A DNA stretch of 64,000 nucleotides. It comes from Aspidapion aeneum (lineage: Eukaryota > Arthropoda > Insecta > Coleoptera > Brentidae). The stretch lies in contig OY755038.1 of the NCBI GenBank assembly GCA_963576565.1, forward strand, positions 140,006,989 through 140,070,988, given 5' to 3'. Every line of letters begins with the position of its first letter. The stretch's first letter is position 1. The translations under genes were made by a program, and so were the position numbers. Of this stretch, positions 1 through 11,406 are shown in pieces. The notes beneath the pieces were generated by a model. It had not been told where the DNA came from and did not search any database. It worked only from the letters and a program-made list of their open reading frames with translations.

Positions 1-245
1 GCTAGAAATGAGAACTTTTATTTGAACAAACACAAGTTGGTTGGAAAGTAAATTAACTTCCAAAATTTGTCTATTACAAAGTATGTCGTCTGCTAGCAGA
101 GATTACAGAATGCAGTTAAAACAGTAAAAGAAACACAATTGAGGAAATGTTATATGCTGGCCAAATGGAGTTAAGAAATTCCGGACATATTTAAGCTTCC
201 AAACTATTAAAAGAAATATATTTAAATCGTGATTGAGCTTCTGAA

Positions 246-764
246 TTCATAAACTTTTTAACAAAAGTAAAAGAAACGACTAACAATCAATTGTCACCAA
301 ATGAGGCGCTCTCGGTTCTTGTAGAAGTTGGCTTATCAAAGAATCAGTACAATCTCATCCGAGAAATAGACAAGTAAGTTCTCTTTACACAAAGTAGTGT
401 AGAAAGCGAAAAACGAGTGTTACCCAAATAACATTGACGTAACAGCCATTTGCACGAAAGTTTCATTGGAATCACTACTTAGTCAAACCACCGAAAGAAC
501 TCTTCTTTTATTAAAAGATGCCTTAAATAGGTTTATCCCAAAATAACTTAAAAATACCTTTCTTACGTGAAAGTGGGATTTGATGGCTCCTCTGGCCAAG
601 AAAATTACAAACTTAAATTTAATTCCGAGGACTCAAGGGCTTTCGTTACCTGGCTGGTTCTATTAAAATTGGTGGTTGGGAATCCGCAATCAAAAGACCC
701 CCAAAAAGTAACTTTGCAAAATTCATCTCCATCGTCTCCCCGCTACTTCAGATTCAGATTGTGA
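246..764 (+). pseudogene. Decayed Transib/RAG1-like DDE transposase fragment
   Basis: Three separated reading pieces line up in order on the plus strand: 246-375 (contains LSPNEALSVLVEVGLSKNQY), 428-544 (contains VSLESLLSQTTERTLLLL) and 567-764 (contains GFDGSSGQENYKLKF and a PSSPRYFRF end). This order, above all the DGSSG box followed by a 'PRPSSTR(Y/F)CRP'-like end, is what I associate with insect and Hydra Transib-like (RAG1-core-related) transposases, where the first D would be catalytic. Stops and frame changes separate the pieces and the Cys expected after PSS.R(Y/F) is lost, so it cannot be functional. No downstream catalytic D or E was found. Family assignment is from memory of the motif pattern and is moderate at best. 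Confidence 0.5.
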
Positions 765-775
765 TAATTATAGCC

Positions 776-1440
776 TAGTTTAGTTGTGTTCTGTTGTTTT
801 TTTTGTTCCTTTAAATATCCTTTTTTTTTTAATAGATCATTTTTTGATTTATTTATTTTGTAAACATGGTTTGTGGGGTATCAAATATAAGGGTTGTTGG
901 TTTTTTTTTTCAATTACTTTAGGTTTTAATATTAAATTTTGTTGCTATATGTAAGTACTGCGTTAGCGTACCACACACCTCGGCTAACTGCTCGTGCGAC
1001 AATAATTTTTCATAAAATTATTAATTTTAAGAATAAACATTATATGTATATAAAATTTTCGGTAACTTTTATGTGTCCCTGCCCCACTGTGCGACACGGG
1101 ACTAGATATTAAAGAGTATAATTAAAGTACTAAAAATAATTTTGAAGATAGATTTTTAGAAAATTTTGATTAATTAATTATTAAAAATTTGCAGGCTAGT
1201 TTTAACAATAGTTTAAGTAATGATAGTAGCAACCAATTTAATAATACTGTACAAAACGAAGAACTTTCTAACACATTAGAAAATTTTAAATTGTACACAT
1301 TATTGTTGCTTACTGATCGATAAGAGTTTTTTTAGTGAAAAATTTAATGATATTTATTTTGGTCATACTGTTAAACAACAAAAATTGGTCCTGTTTGAAA
1401 AATTATGTTAGAAATAAACCCTATAGTCGAACTATATGCC
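776..1440. other. AT-rich stretch with no recognised gene
   Basis: Homopolymer T runs and AT-rich sequence. A roughly 40-codon open stretch near 1190-1320 (plus strand, after a TTTGCAG) is Asn/Ser-rich and matches nothing I recognise. No RNA gene or transposon terminus is evident. Confidence 0.5.
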
Positions 1441-1442
1441 AA

Positions 1443-1587
1443 AACTGAATCAAACCAAACCGAGCCTAATTAAACCAATACAAACCGAGTTTTTTTTTAA
1501 ATATGCTGGTATAGCCCAAATGGCGTAGGTCATAATAACGAATTTCGGTTTGGATTGGTTTAATTCGGTTCGGTTTGGTTTCATTTG
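1443..1587. repeat. Imperfect inverted repeat of AACCAAACC-type sequence
   Basis: The left arm at about 1443-1490 (AATCAAACCAAACCGAGCC) is roughly the reverse complement of about 1543-1587 (TTCGGTTCGGTTTGGTTTCA). The right-arm motif recurs at 1934-1963. Base composition resembles the CCTAACCAAA satellite further on, but the unit is not the same. Confidence 0.5.
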
Positions 1588-2271
1588 GTATTTTAATACA
1601 TCGCTATTTTGATACATCGCTATATTGATACATCGTTATTTTGATACATCGCTTTTTTGATTGTCGCTATTTTGATTGTCGCTATTTTGATACATCGCTA
1701 TTTTGATACATCGCTATTTTGTTATGTCGCTCTTTTGTTACAAACGCTATTTTGATACATCGCTGTTTTGATAGTCGCTGTTGGGGGTAGATTCTCAGGA
1801 GAGAAAATGGAATGTAATGTTCATAGGTAAATAGGAAAACTTACGGTTTTGTTTCTTCTTAGCAGCTTGACCCATCCTCGACGTTCCAATAATCCAACAA
1901 GCGCATTAAGGAGAGGTTGGAGAAGGATATTATTGGTTTGATTCGGCTCGGTTTGGTTTAATTCAATTTTGATCGCTATATTGATACATCGTTATTTTGA
2001 TACATCGCTTTTTTGATTGTCGCTATTTTGATTGTCGCTATTTTGATACATCGCTATTTTGTTATGTCGCTCTTTTGTTACAAACGCTATTTTGATACAT
2101 CGCTGTTTTGATAGTCGCTGTTGGGGGTAGATTCTCAGGAGAGAAAATGGAATGTAATGTTCATAAGTAAATAGGAAAACTTACGGTTTTGTTTCTTCTT
2201 AGCAGCTTGACGGCCATCCTCGACGTTCCAATAATCCAACAAGCGCATCAAGGAGAGGTTGGAGAAGGATA
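1548..2271. repeat. Tandem duplication (~340-380 bp) containing an ATTTTGATACATCGCT minisatellite
   Basis: Copy 1 (about 1548-1930) and copy 2 (about 1934-2271) share, in order, a GGTTTGG-rich leader, a run of 15-16 bp units (ATTTTGATACATCGCT, ATTTTGATTGTCGCT), a GTTGGGGGTAGATTCTC linker and an exon-like minus-strand segment. Copy 2 has one fewer 16-bp unit, and copy 1 lacks 2 bp in the exon-like part. High identity suggests recent local duplication. Confidence 0.8.
2185..2270 (-). other. Exon-like segment with splice donor (second copy at 1845-1926)
   Basis: Read on the minus strand, this piece is open, includes MRLLDYWNVEDGRQAAKKK, and ends at a near-consensus donor (GTAAGT, plus-strand ACTTAC at 2179-2184). 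Its codon use and GC content are unlike the AT-rich surroundings. The copy at 1845-1926 has a 2-bp deletion that breaks the frame. I do not recognise the protein. No acceptor or upstream exon is visible because the duplicated block ends in the middle of the open stretch, so this looks like a captured gene fragment rather than a working gene. Confidence 0.35.
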
Positions 2272-2299
2272 ATTAAAAAAGAAAAAAGTTAAAAAAATA

Positions 2300-2557
2300 T
2301 TCTATTTTGTATATCGTTCTTGTCGTATGTATGTGTTAGTGTAGGTATGCTTTGACCGACGGACGTTTTATTTTGCAATGACTAGGTTTTTATTTGAGAT
2401 TTTTTCTTTTGAAGAAAAGAAACAAAAAATAATGCATTGATTTGCAGTAATATACATAGTGACGCGAATATAACTATAAAATAAGAAAAACTATAGAAAA
2501 TAGATTTCTAATAACAAACCCACAAATTTTATACGAAAAGGGCGCAGGGACTGAACA
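2300..2557 (-). repeat. Putative 3' LTR of the minus-strand BEL/Pao element
   Basis: Beyond the integrase C-terminus the minus strand reads a G-rich tract (GGGGGTAGACCCC) and then GGAATGTTCAGTCCC, which fits a polypurine-type tract followed by a TGTTC LTR start as in the other BEL elements of this window. The plus-strand boundary is therefore 2557. The outer end near 2300 is a guess because no second LTR copy survives for comparison. Confidence 0.4.
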
Positions 2558-2586
2558 TTCCGCGGGCCAAAAGGGGTCTACCCCCT

Positions 2587-5500
2587 TTAAAAACTACTAT
2601 TAACAACATTATCTTCAATTGGAAGCGGACACAGTTTTACTACTGGTCGCTTTACTAAACTATTACTAGTACGAACAGTCGCGACTCGCACTATGCCGTT
2701 CGAACCAGGATGTATTTCAGTGATGCATCCTAGACGCCACTGCATACAAGGCAGATTGTCCTCTTTGATTAGAACCAAATTGCCAACATCTAAACTACCT
2801 TTATTTTCAGTCCATTTATTTCTTTGATGCAAGGTGTGAAGATATTCTTTTGACCACCTTTACCGAAAATCTTGATGGATTTTTTGTAGTAGTGGCCAAC
2901 GGTCTAACCGATTGATTGAGACTGCAGAAAAATCGGGATCGGGGATAGGACGTAGTGACTCTAATGTTAAGAAATGACCGGGGGTAATTGCAGAGAAGTC
3001 ATTTGGATCATTACTCAAGGGAGTCAAAGGACGACTTTTCAAAAAAGCTTCGATCTGTACTAGTTCAGTGTACATCTCGTCAAATGTAAGGATTTGACTT
3101 CCGATAACTCTAAATAAATGAGTTTTTACTGATTTCACGGACGATTCCCACAGGCCACCAAAATGAGGCGCAGAGGGGGGGTTAAACTGCCATGAAATAG
3201 TCTCAGATTTTGCAGCATTTTGCATAAGATAATTGTCTATAGGCACCTAAAAAATTACTGCCACATTCTGAATGTAGTGATATAATTCGGCTTCTGCGTC
3301 CTACAAAACGACGCAAAGCAGCTAGAAAAGCATCTGTAGATAAGCTAGAAACTAACTCTAGATGAAGAGTTTTTGTGGTTAAGGACACAAAAAGACATAG
3401 ATAAGCTTTAGAGGTGTGACAACCTCTATATCTAGACATTAAAATATTGAAGGGTCCTGCAAAATCAACACCAGTGTGTAGAAATGGTTTTATTTGACTA
3501 ATAACCCACCGGGATGGTAAATCACCTTGTAGAGCTTGAATCGGAGTGGGATTGGATTTCCAACATGTAATACATTTGGAAACAATACGTCTTATAACTT
3601 TCTTTGCAGAAATTATCCAGAACTGCTGAGATATTATGCATTAGATAGATTGAACTCCTGCGGAAAAGTACTTTAAATGAACGTATTCTACTAGCATATC
3701 GGTAAAGCGATGATTGTTAGGCAACAAAATTGGGAATTTTTGTTGATAAGACAACGAAGAATGTCGCAGTCTTCCTCCTAGGCGGAGAAGTTTATTATTA
3801 TCGAAAAAGGGAGAGAGCTTTCGAAATGCTTTCGGAGGTAAAGATCCCTCTCCAAGGCAGCTAATTTCGGAAGCAAAAGCTTTGATTTGGATATGTTTTA
3901 CTATAGCTATGACAGCTTCATGTAATTCTAAGCAAGTCAGAGGTTTAGACACCTTGACTTTAGTTTTCAGATTTGTGATAAATCTCTGCACGTTAGAAAA
4001 AGCTTTGTTCCTCAAAGTTTGTCAAAAGTTTGTCAAAACTCGAAAATCTATCTATAAGTTTATCAATAGGGTGAGAAGTTAAGACTGTTAAGACTAAAAG
4101 ACAGCTTTTCTTATGTTCAGGAATGTCCTTAGATGACAACTGAATAACTATTTCTGTCCACGTGTTAGAAGACTGAGTTGTTTTTCGACAAAACATGATG
4201 CCACTGTGACGAAGGGATTTTCTCTTGTATAAAAGAAACTCTATTACTAACAAAAGTATTTAACGTATGAGGTGACGATTTTATCCAATTTAATGTTATA
4301 GTTGAATCAGACCAAGCAAAAATCTGATTAATAGATAATTTCTGAGAGTAAATCTCATATACATAATGTAATAAACGCGATAGCAATACTGCTCCACATA
4401 ATTCTAACCGAGCTATAGAAATTATCTTCAGGGGAGCTACTTTAGATTTAGCGGCTATAAGTTTAACTATATATGACCCATGACACACAAAACGCAGATA
4501 AACTATTGCACAATACCCTTTTTCTGAGGCTTCAGAAAAACCATGCATTTGACAACATTGAAAAGAATCGGGAAGAATTTTACGAGGCAAAGTGCATAAT
4601 GAAAGTGACATCTCACTTGTAAACTTTTCCCAAATACGTTTTATCTCAAAATGAGGAGAATTAAATGTTTTAAATAAAAAGTAACTGGAGTTACAATACG
4701 CAGGGGATTAAAGATTTTAGCTAGATTGCTTAGTAAAGTGCGTTTGGTGATGAAACTGAATTTATTGAAAATTGATAATTATCAGAAGAAGGGTTCCATT
4801 TTAGACCTAGAACCTTCAGAGATTCGTTAGAATCAACATCAAAAGAAAGATTTTCATTGCAAAGGTGAGAGGTTGGAAAATCAGCTAGTAGCCTAGAATC
4901 ATTGCTACACCACTTACGTAGCTCAAAACCTCCTTTTGCAAGAAGAGAGATTAAGTCTTTTTGAAGGATAGGAGTGTGATAAAATAAGCTCTGCAGCTTC
5001 GGGATAGTTATATTGTTCTAGCTCAGCTAAAGTTAATAAACTTTTAATTGCAAGATAAGGACTACAAGTTAGACCATAAGTTACGGTACAAAATGCTAAA
5101 TCGTTAATCGGTCCATTAGGTGTAAATCCAAAGAATGCGTTGATAGTCGATTTGATTAGGATTTACCAATATTTGTCGGAACATTTTACAGATGTCAGCT
5201 GTAAAGACATAACGACCAAGTCTAAATAATAACAACAATTGGCAAATATCTTCTTGCAACTTAGAACCGGGAAGTAAGCAATCATTAAGAGAGCAGCGAT
5301 CGCCTGGTGCCTTAGCTGACGTGTTATAGACTGCCCTGAGTTTTGTTGTGTAACTAGATGGTTTTAACACACAGTGTTGAGGAATATAATAAGATTTTTC
5401 TGGGATATCTATATATAATATAAACGATTTTTATATGTCCTAAAGAAAGATATTCATCCATAAACGCAGAATACTGTAATTCTGGATTTTTCGATAATCT

Positions 5501-6060
5501 TCTTTCAAGAGCTAGAAAGTTTTTAGAGCTAGATCTCTACTATTAGGAAAGGTTGGTTCATCTGAACCAAAAGGTAAAGAAACTACAAATATACCGTTCG
5601 TCTCTATAAGCTGTTTCTAAAAATATTTTTTCCGCTTGTTCGTCGTCTGGGGACTTAACGGAAACCTTATATATAGGTTTTACCCATAAGTAGAAAACAA
5701 AAACACTATTAATAGCAATCGGTTCATTGGAACCTTCAACTAATCTACCATCTCTAAGAATTTGAGCACAGATATCAGCTCCCACCAGAGCATCTATTGA
5801 CCTTGACCTCTAAAAATCTGGATCAGCTGATTGACAATTTTGAATATGTAACAATTGATTGCTGGACAAATTAGATGAGGGCAAATTTCCACATATTTTT
5901 GGAATTATTATTGCATTAAAGTCCATTAAATAATTAATTTTGCCAGTAGGGCGGATTTTAGATGAGATTCCTTCAGAAGTATTGAGCATAGGCATTTGAC
6001 CAATACCTTGGACCTCTAAAGATAATTTAAAACTATCTAAACCAAAACGTTTGAGGCGCT
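2587..6060 (-). pseudogene. BEL/Pao retrotransposon pol remnant (PR-RT-RNaseH-IN)
   Basis: Minus-strand pieces follow BEL/Pao pol order: protease region (about 6060-5810 and 5785-5558, including MGADICAQILRDGRLVEG), reverse transcriptase (about 5370-4900, with LRAVYNTSAK and YVFTADICKMFRQI), RNase H (about 4550-4250, FSEASEKGYCAI and WSDSTITLNWI), zinc/H2C2 integrase part (4015-3641), integrase core (3439-2860, ECGSNFLGA then HFGGLWESSVKSVKTHLFRV) and the C-terminal DUF5641-like end (2832-2587, KRPVVKLCPLP). The frame is broken many times. The RT stretch that should hold the YxDD box is deleted: around 4990, PEAAELILSHSY runs straight into the segment that normally follows YxDD. The protein-like sequence stops at about 6060 in mid-protease, so gag is missing. 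Inactive. Confidence 0.85.
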
Positions 6061-6325
6061 GGGTCAATAGCGCGCAGATCTTTTGCGCGCAGGCCAATTG
6101 CGCGCGGACAAATGTGCGCAACCAATTGCGTGCAACCATTAGCGCGCGGACAATTGCGTGCAACCATTAGCGCGCAACCATTAGCGCGCAAAAGCCGCGC
6201 ATTGCGCGCATGTATATGTATCGGAGGGTGCTGAGTCAATAGCGCGCAGGACATTGCGTGCAACAATCGCCAACTTGAAAACTTTTTTTGACAACAGGTT
6301 CAAATACAAAGCCTAGTGTATATTG
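5357..6325. repeat. Higher-order repeat block, copy 1 (BEL/Pao PR-RT fragment plus GCGC minisatellite)
   Basis: The segment from GATGGTTTTAACACACAG to AAAGCCTAGTGTATATTG recurs at 6476-12067 (split by a Gypsy element) and 15208-16191. In copy 1 it is continuous on its left with the rest of the dead BEL/Pao pol gene. In the other two copies the left end is cut at exactly the GATGG and abuts the satellite. The right end of every copy runs into the CCTAACCAAA array. Copies are nearly identical by eye. Confidence 0.9.
6050..6270. repeat. GCGCGCAACCATT minisatellite
   Basis: Irregular tandem units built from AGCGCGCAACCATT / ATTGCGCGCAACC, strikingly CpG-rich in an AT-rich region. Also present in block copies 2 (about 11795-12010) and 3 (about 15905-16135). 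Copy 3 carries at least one extra unit. Short open frames that cross it are repeat translations, not genes. Confidence 0.85.
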
Positions 6326-6475
6326 AACCAAACCTAACCAAACCTAACCAAACCTAACCAAACCTAACCAAGCCTAACCAAACCTAACCAAACCTAACCA
6401 AACCTAACCAAACCTAACCAAACCTAACCAAACCTAACCAAACCTAACCAAACCTAACCAAACCTAACCAAACCT
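6326..6475. repeat. CCTAACCAAA satellite array 1 (15 units)
   Basis: Exactly 150 bp of the 10-bp unit, with one variant (AGCCTAACCA at 6371-6380). The minus strand reads TTAGGTTTGG: the insect telomere pentamer TTAGG plus a one-base variant, TTTGG. It sits between block copies 1 and 2. Confidence 0.97.
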
Positions 6476-6789
6476 GATGGTTTTAACACACAGTGTTGAG
6501 GAATATAATAAGATTTTTCTGGGATATCTATATATAATATAAACGATTTTCATATGTCCTAAAGAAAGATATTCATCCATAAACGCAGAATACTGTAATT
6601 CTGTATTTTTCGATAATCTTCTTTCAAGAGCTAGAAAGTTTTTTAGAGCTAGATCTCTACTATTAGGAAAGGTTGGTTCATCTGAACCAAAAGGTAAAGA
6701 AACTACAAATATACCGTTCGTCTCTATAAGCTGTTTCTAAAAATATTTTTTCCGCTTGTTCGTCGTCTGGGGACTTAACGGAAACCTTA

Positions 6790-6962
6790 TGTAGTGTCCT
6801 TCCAACATTTTGTATTGTTTTATTTATCAGTTCACTTATAGTTTTGATGTTTGTGACTTTAGTCAGTTCTGATTGATTACAATTTTATCAAATAATGTCA
6901 CTTCTTTATTTATCAATTTAACATCTTAAACAACGACATACAATCATAACAAGAACGTTACA
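6790..6962 (+). repeat. 5' LTR of the Gypsy element
   Basis: 173 bp, TGTAGTG...GTTACA, matching 11234-11406 with one visible substitution. It would carry promoter and polyadenylation signals; I saw no clear TATA box. Confidence 0.95.
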
Positions 6963-6963
6963 T

Positions 6964-6973
6964 TGGCGACGAG
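6964..6973 (+). promoter_or_regulatory. Primer binding site, probably tRNA-Ser(GCU)
   Basis: TGGCGACGAG lies one base after the 5' LTR. It is complementary to the 3' end CUCGUCGCCA that I recall for animal tRNA-Ser(GCU), the primer type described for Mag-like elements. The match weakens after ten bases. Confidence 0.6.
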
Positions 6974-7035
6974 AATTCTAAGAAGAACCCCAGCAAGTTA
7001 ATTCAACAGAAAAAAAAAAAAAAAAAACGTAGAAG

Positions 7036-10000
7036 ATGGCCCTATTTCAAACCAGTGTGTTTCCATCATTTGATATGAGAACAGATATCCACAATGTAGG
7101 TGTAAGATGGGCAAGATACATTGAGAGATTTGAAAACTATGTCTTAGCTACAGGTATTACAAATGAAGAACGTAAAAAGCTATGTTACTACATTGTGCAG
7201 GTGAGGATGTTTATGATTTATACAGTTCATTACCGGATTTACCGACAAATAATGAAACTACTGTTGAGGAGTCTCCATACATTATAGCGAAAGGAAAATT
7301 AGATCGATATTTTGCTCCTAAAATCAATGTAGACTTTGAAATATATCAGTTTGAGCATGAAACTACGGATCAATTTTACGCCAGGCTACTTTCATTTTCT
7401 AAAAACTGCCAATTTTCTGATAAAGAACGTGAAATTAAAAGTCAAATTGTTTCAAAAACTAGGAACAAAGATCTTCGCAAGTATGCACTAACAGAGAACG
7501 TTTCCTTGGAACAACTACTGCAGAAAGTCAAGCTGTTGGAAACTACAAAAGTCCATCTACACCAGATGCAAGCATCCCAACAAAGCGAGACAGAAGTTAT
7601 GGTGAGCCGGAACAGGGTGATAAACACGAGCTATAAAGATAAACCATCATCATCAGGTAAAGATAATAACATTTGCTCTTATTGTGGAAACAGTTGGCAT
7701 AAAAATGGACTTAAGTCATGTCCAGCCAGAAATGTAACTTGTCATTCTTGTACCAAAAGGGGTCATTTTAGTAAGATGTGCCTTTCTTCTAAAAACAATG
7801 ATAGTATTCAGTTAACAAGCTCGAACCAAAACAGTAGTACTAACAAACGTATCAACGCTATTGAAGTAGGCTCTGATTCAGATTCCTTTTTCACTGTTTA
7901 CAAACTGAACAAAATCTCAACTCTTCCCCGAGTTACGTTAAATCTAAATGGAATTAGTCAAAATTTCATAGTTGACACAGGATCCTCAGTGAACATTATT
8001 AACAAGAACATCTTCAATAGTTTATCAAATGTTAAACTTTTCCAAGATTCTTCATTGATATGTCCTTACAATTCAGAACAACATCTTCCTGTAGTTGGCA
8101 AATTTCATGGATTTTTCTCATATCGAGATCAATCTATAACTGCAGACGTTTATGTTATAGAAGGCAATGCCGAACCATTATTAAGCTATGAAACGTCACA
8201 TGGATTGAATCTGATTAAATTTAGTTTAAGCAATAACAAAGTAGTAATTGATTCAGAGTATATCAAACAGAATTTTCCGAATGTTGTGAAAGGTATTGGA
8301 AAATTCAATCAATTTGAGGTTAAACTTCATGTTGATGATTCTGTTCATCCGGTTGCGCAAAAGCATAGACGTTTACCATTTCATATGAGAGAAAAAGTCG
8401 AAGCTGAAATAAATAGGCTCCTAGATCAGGACATCATAGAACCCGCTGAAGGTCCTACTCCATGGGTATCTCCTATTGTAGTCGTACCAAAATCTGATCC
8501 AACAAAAATTAGAATGTGTGTAGATATGAGATCAGCAAACAAAGCTATCAAAAGAGAACGTCATTTGACACCAACAATCGATGACCTAGTATTACTTTTG
8601 AACAATGCAAAAGTTTTTAGCAAATTGGATTTGAAAGATGGTTATCATCAGTTGTTTCTTGACAAAACTTCTAAACATCTAACAACCTTTTCTACGCACA
8701 TCGGTCTTTTCCGATACAAAAGATTATTTTTTGGAATAAACGCAGCTGCTGAAATTTTTCAAAATACAATTAGACAAGTTCTATCAAACATTGATGGTGT
8801 CATTAATTTCAGTGATGATATTTTGATTTTTGGAGAAGATCAAGCTAGCCACGATAAAGCTCTTTTGAAAGTTCTTACCAGACTCGAAAAAGCTAATCTA
8901 ACAATCAATGAACAAAAATCTATCTTTAATCAATCTAAAATCAAATATTTTGGATATGTATTCTCCTCTGACGGTATCCATACTGATCCAGAAAAAGTAG
9001 AGGTTTTTGTAAACATGCAATCACCTACCAATCCATCCGAAGTTAGAAGTCTACTTGGTATGATCAACTTTGTAGGAAAGTTCATTCCAAATCTGGCATC
9101 TAAAACAAAAATTTTGAGAGATCTCACTTTAAGTTCAGCAGAATGGAAATGGACTTCTACACACCAAAAAGTTTTTGAAGATCTGAAAAATGAACTTATG
9201 AACCTAAAAAACCTTTCATATTATGACATTTCGAAGCCAACTCAGCTACACGTCGATGCTGGTCCAAATGGCGTTGGTGCCATTCTTTCACAAAGAGATA
9301 ACAACAAAAATAACATTATTGCGTATGGAAGCCGTGCATTATCATCTGTAGAACAAAGATATAGTCAGATCGAGAGAGAGATGGTAGCTGTATCTTGGGC
9401 TATCACACATTTTCATCTTTATTTGTATGGCCAACAATTTCAACTTTTTACCGATCATAAACCATTGATAAGCATCTTGCAGAATCCTAGATCAGCACCA
9501 AATTTGCGTATAGAAAGACTTTGTTTAAGGATACAGCCGTATTCATTTGACGTTTTTCATTAAAAGGGTGAAAATAATCCTTCAGATTACTTGTCAAGAA
9601 ATCCATTCGATAAACAGATCCCTAGAGCAGCAAAAATTGAAGAATATGTTAGTTTCCACACTTCTTGCAGCCTTCCGAAATCAATGACCTTGGATGAAGT
9701 AGAAAAAGAAACAGTAAAAGACAAGACCTTACAGAAACTTTCCAGTATAATTGATAATTCCTCAAATTATTATTCATGTAGTGATGAAGACCTCAAACCA
9801 TTCAAAAATATCATACAAGAAATCACGTTGTACAGAAATATCTTACTTAGGGGTACAAGGATAATTCTTCGTGAACATCTCCTCGTGAACGAGCTGTAAA
9901 ACTAGCGCACAAAGGTCATTTAGGCATTGTGAGAACAAAACAGCTGATACGCACAAAAATTTGGTTTCCAAATATTAATAGTATGGTCGAAAGCTATGTC

Positions 10001-11216
10001 CGTAGCTGTGCTGCATGTCAAGCTGTAACACCCGATGTCTCAAGAAGTCCGATACAGAGCTCAGAACTTCCTGGAACTCCTTTTGAACAGTTAGATGTTG
10101 ACTTTGCTGGACCTTTTCCAAACGGAAAATACATATTTTTAATGGTTGATGAATACTCCAGATATCCAATAGCTGAAGTTGTGAACTCCACTTCCTTCAT
10201 GGCAGTTAAACCAATACTTGAAAAATACTTCTCGTTATTCGGAAGAGCGCTCATTGTCAAATCTGATAATGGTCCACCTTTCAACGGAAAAGATTTCAAA
10301 GATTTTCTTGAGTCTTATGGGATACTTCATCGAAATACTCCGAAATACTCCGTATTGGCCTGAAGCTAATGGCATGGTTGAAAGATTTGTAAAAACTATC
10401 AAGAAATCTTTAGTTTGTGCTAATTTGGAGACTAGCCAATTTGATTCGCAGTTGCAAGAATTCCTTGCAAACTATCGCAGCGTTCCTCATTCCACGATAT
10501 CCAAGACGCCTTATGAACTCATGTTCAGCAGACCTGTAAGAACATGTTTTCCATCTATTCTTGATAAGCAGGAGCAGCACGGAAGTAACAATGAAATACA
10601 AGAAGCAGACAAACGGAATAAGTTGAAACAAAAGGAGTATGCTGATAAGAAACGAAATTGCAAATCTCATGAGTTCAAAATTGGAGATTTGGTTATCTGT
10701 CAACAGTTGAGAAAAAACTCGCTTACGTCCTTCTATGATCCGGAACCATTCAGGATTGTAAAAATCTTTGGTGACAAGATTGTTGCACAGAGGAATGGAA
10801 AGAACATTGAGAGAAATTCTTCATTTTTCAAGATTTTCATCCCAACAGTAGCCAAGGAAATTGAATCCAGATCCAGAGCTTCTCCATCTCCCCTTCAGCC
10901 AATTGTGAAACCTGTTTCCAGATCTGATTATATTTTCAACAAAGCTGAAAATGAAGATACCCAGCATAGCGATGAAGGCCACATCAATCCTATGCCGTTA
11001 GAAGAAAATGAAAATCATCTTAACAATTTTGATCCAGACCAGTTGGAAGAAAATGGTATTCCATTTGTGCAAAACCCCATCCAACGTCCAGCATTGATTT
11101 CGCCTTCCACTTCTCATGAGATGAACGAACCTGAGTCAGACAAGATAAGTTGTTCAGTTCCTGGTCGGCCTAGACGTCACACCAGTACTCCACATTGGAT
11201 GAAAGATTTTGTCTAA
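7036..11216 (+). pseudogene. Gypsy gag-pol, four disabling lesions
   Basis: Gag starts MALFQTSVFPSF at 7036. Zinc knuckles (CSYCGNSWHK, CHSCTKRGHFSKMC) lie at about 7670-7785, the protease VDTGSS at about 7972, RT at about 8330-9000 (active box FSDD at about 8812), RNase H at about 9250-9560, the H2C2 integrase zinc finger at about 9910-10020 and the integrase core with VDFAGPF, SDNGPPF and EANGMVERF. Breaks: a 1-base loss near 7180 in gag, an in-frame TAA at 9561-9563 after RNase H, a frame change near 9873, and a 10-bp tandem duplication (AAATACTCCG twice, 10333-10352) in integrase. The final frame runs to 11216. With almost identical LTRs, these are either very young mutations or assembly/read errors. 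Confidence 0.9.
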
Positions 11217-11233
11217 TGAAGAGCAGGGAGGAA

Positions 11234-11406
11234 TGTAGTGTCCTTCCAACATTTTGTATTGTTTTATTTATCAGTTCACTTATAGTTTTGATGTTTGTGA
11301 CTTTAGTCAGTTCTGATTGATTACAATTTTATCAAACAATGTCACTTCTTTATTTATCAATTTAACATCTTAAACAACGACATACAATCATAACAAGAAC
11401 GTTACA
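11234..11406 (+). repeat. 3' LTR of the Gypsy element
   Basis: 173 bp, preceded by a purine-rich tract (GAGCAGGGAGGAA) that fits a polypurine tract, and followed by the CCTTA target duplication. Confidence 0.95.

Larger units (their letters stand above)
6790..11406 (+). mobile_element. Gypsy (Mag-type) LTR retrotransposon, 4.6 kb, with 5-bp target duplication
   Basis: The element is bounded by 173-bp direct repeats starting TGTAGTG and ending GTTACA. The target duplication is CCTTA at 6785-6789 and 11407-11411. The LTRs differ at one base that I can see (AAATAATG versus AAACAATG). Domain order gag, protease, RT, RNase H, integrase is Gypsy/Metaviridae. The product style (ending RPRRHTSTPHWMKDFV) and a tRNA-Ser-type primer site point to the Mag lineage. 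Insertion into one copy of the block is younger than amplification of that block. Confidence 0.95.

Noticed and set aside
5810..6266. Arg/Ala/Cys-rich minus-strand frames (also 11552-12008 and 15662-16015)
   Set aside because: Part is the dead BEL protease region and part is GCGC minisatellite; the joined frame is not a real protein.
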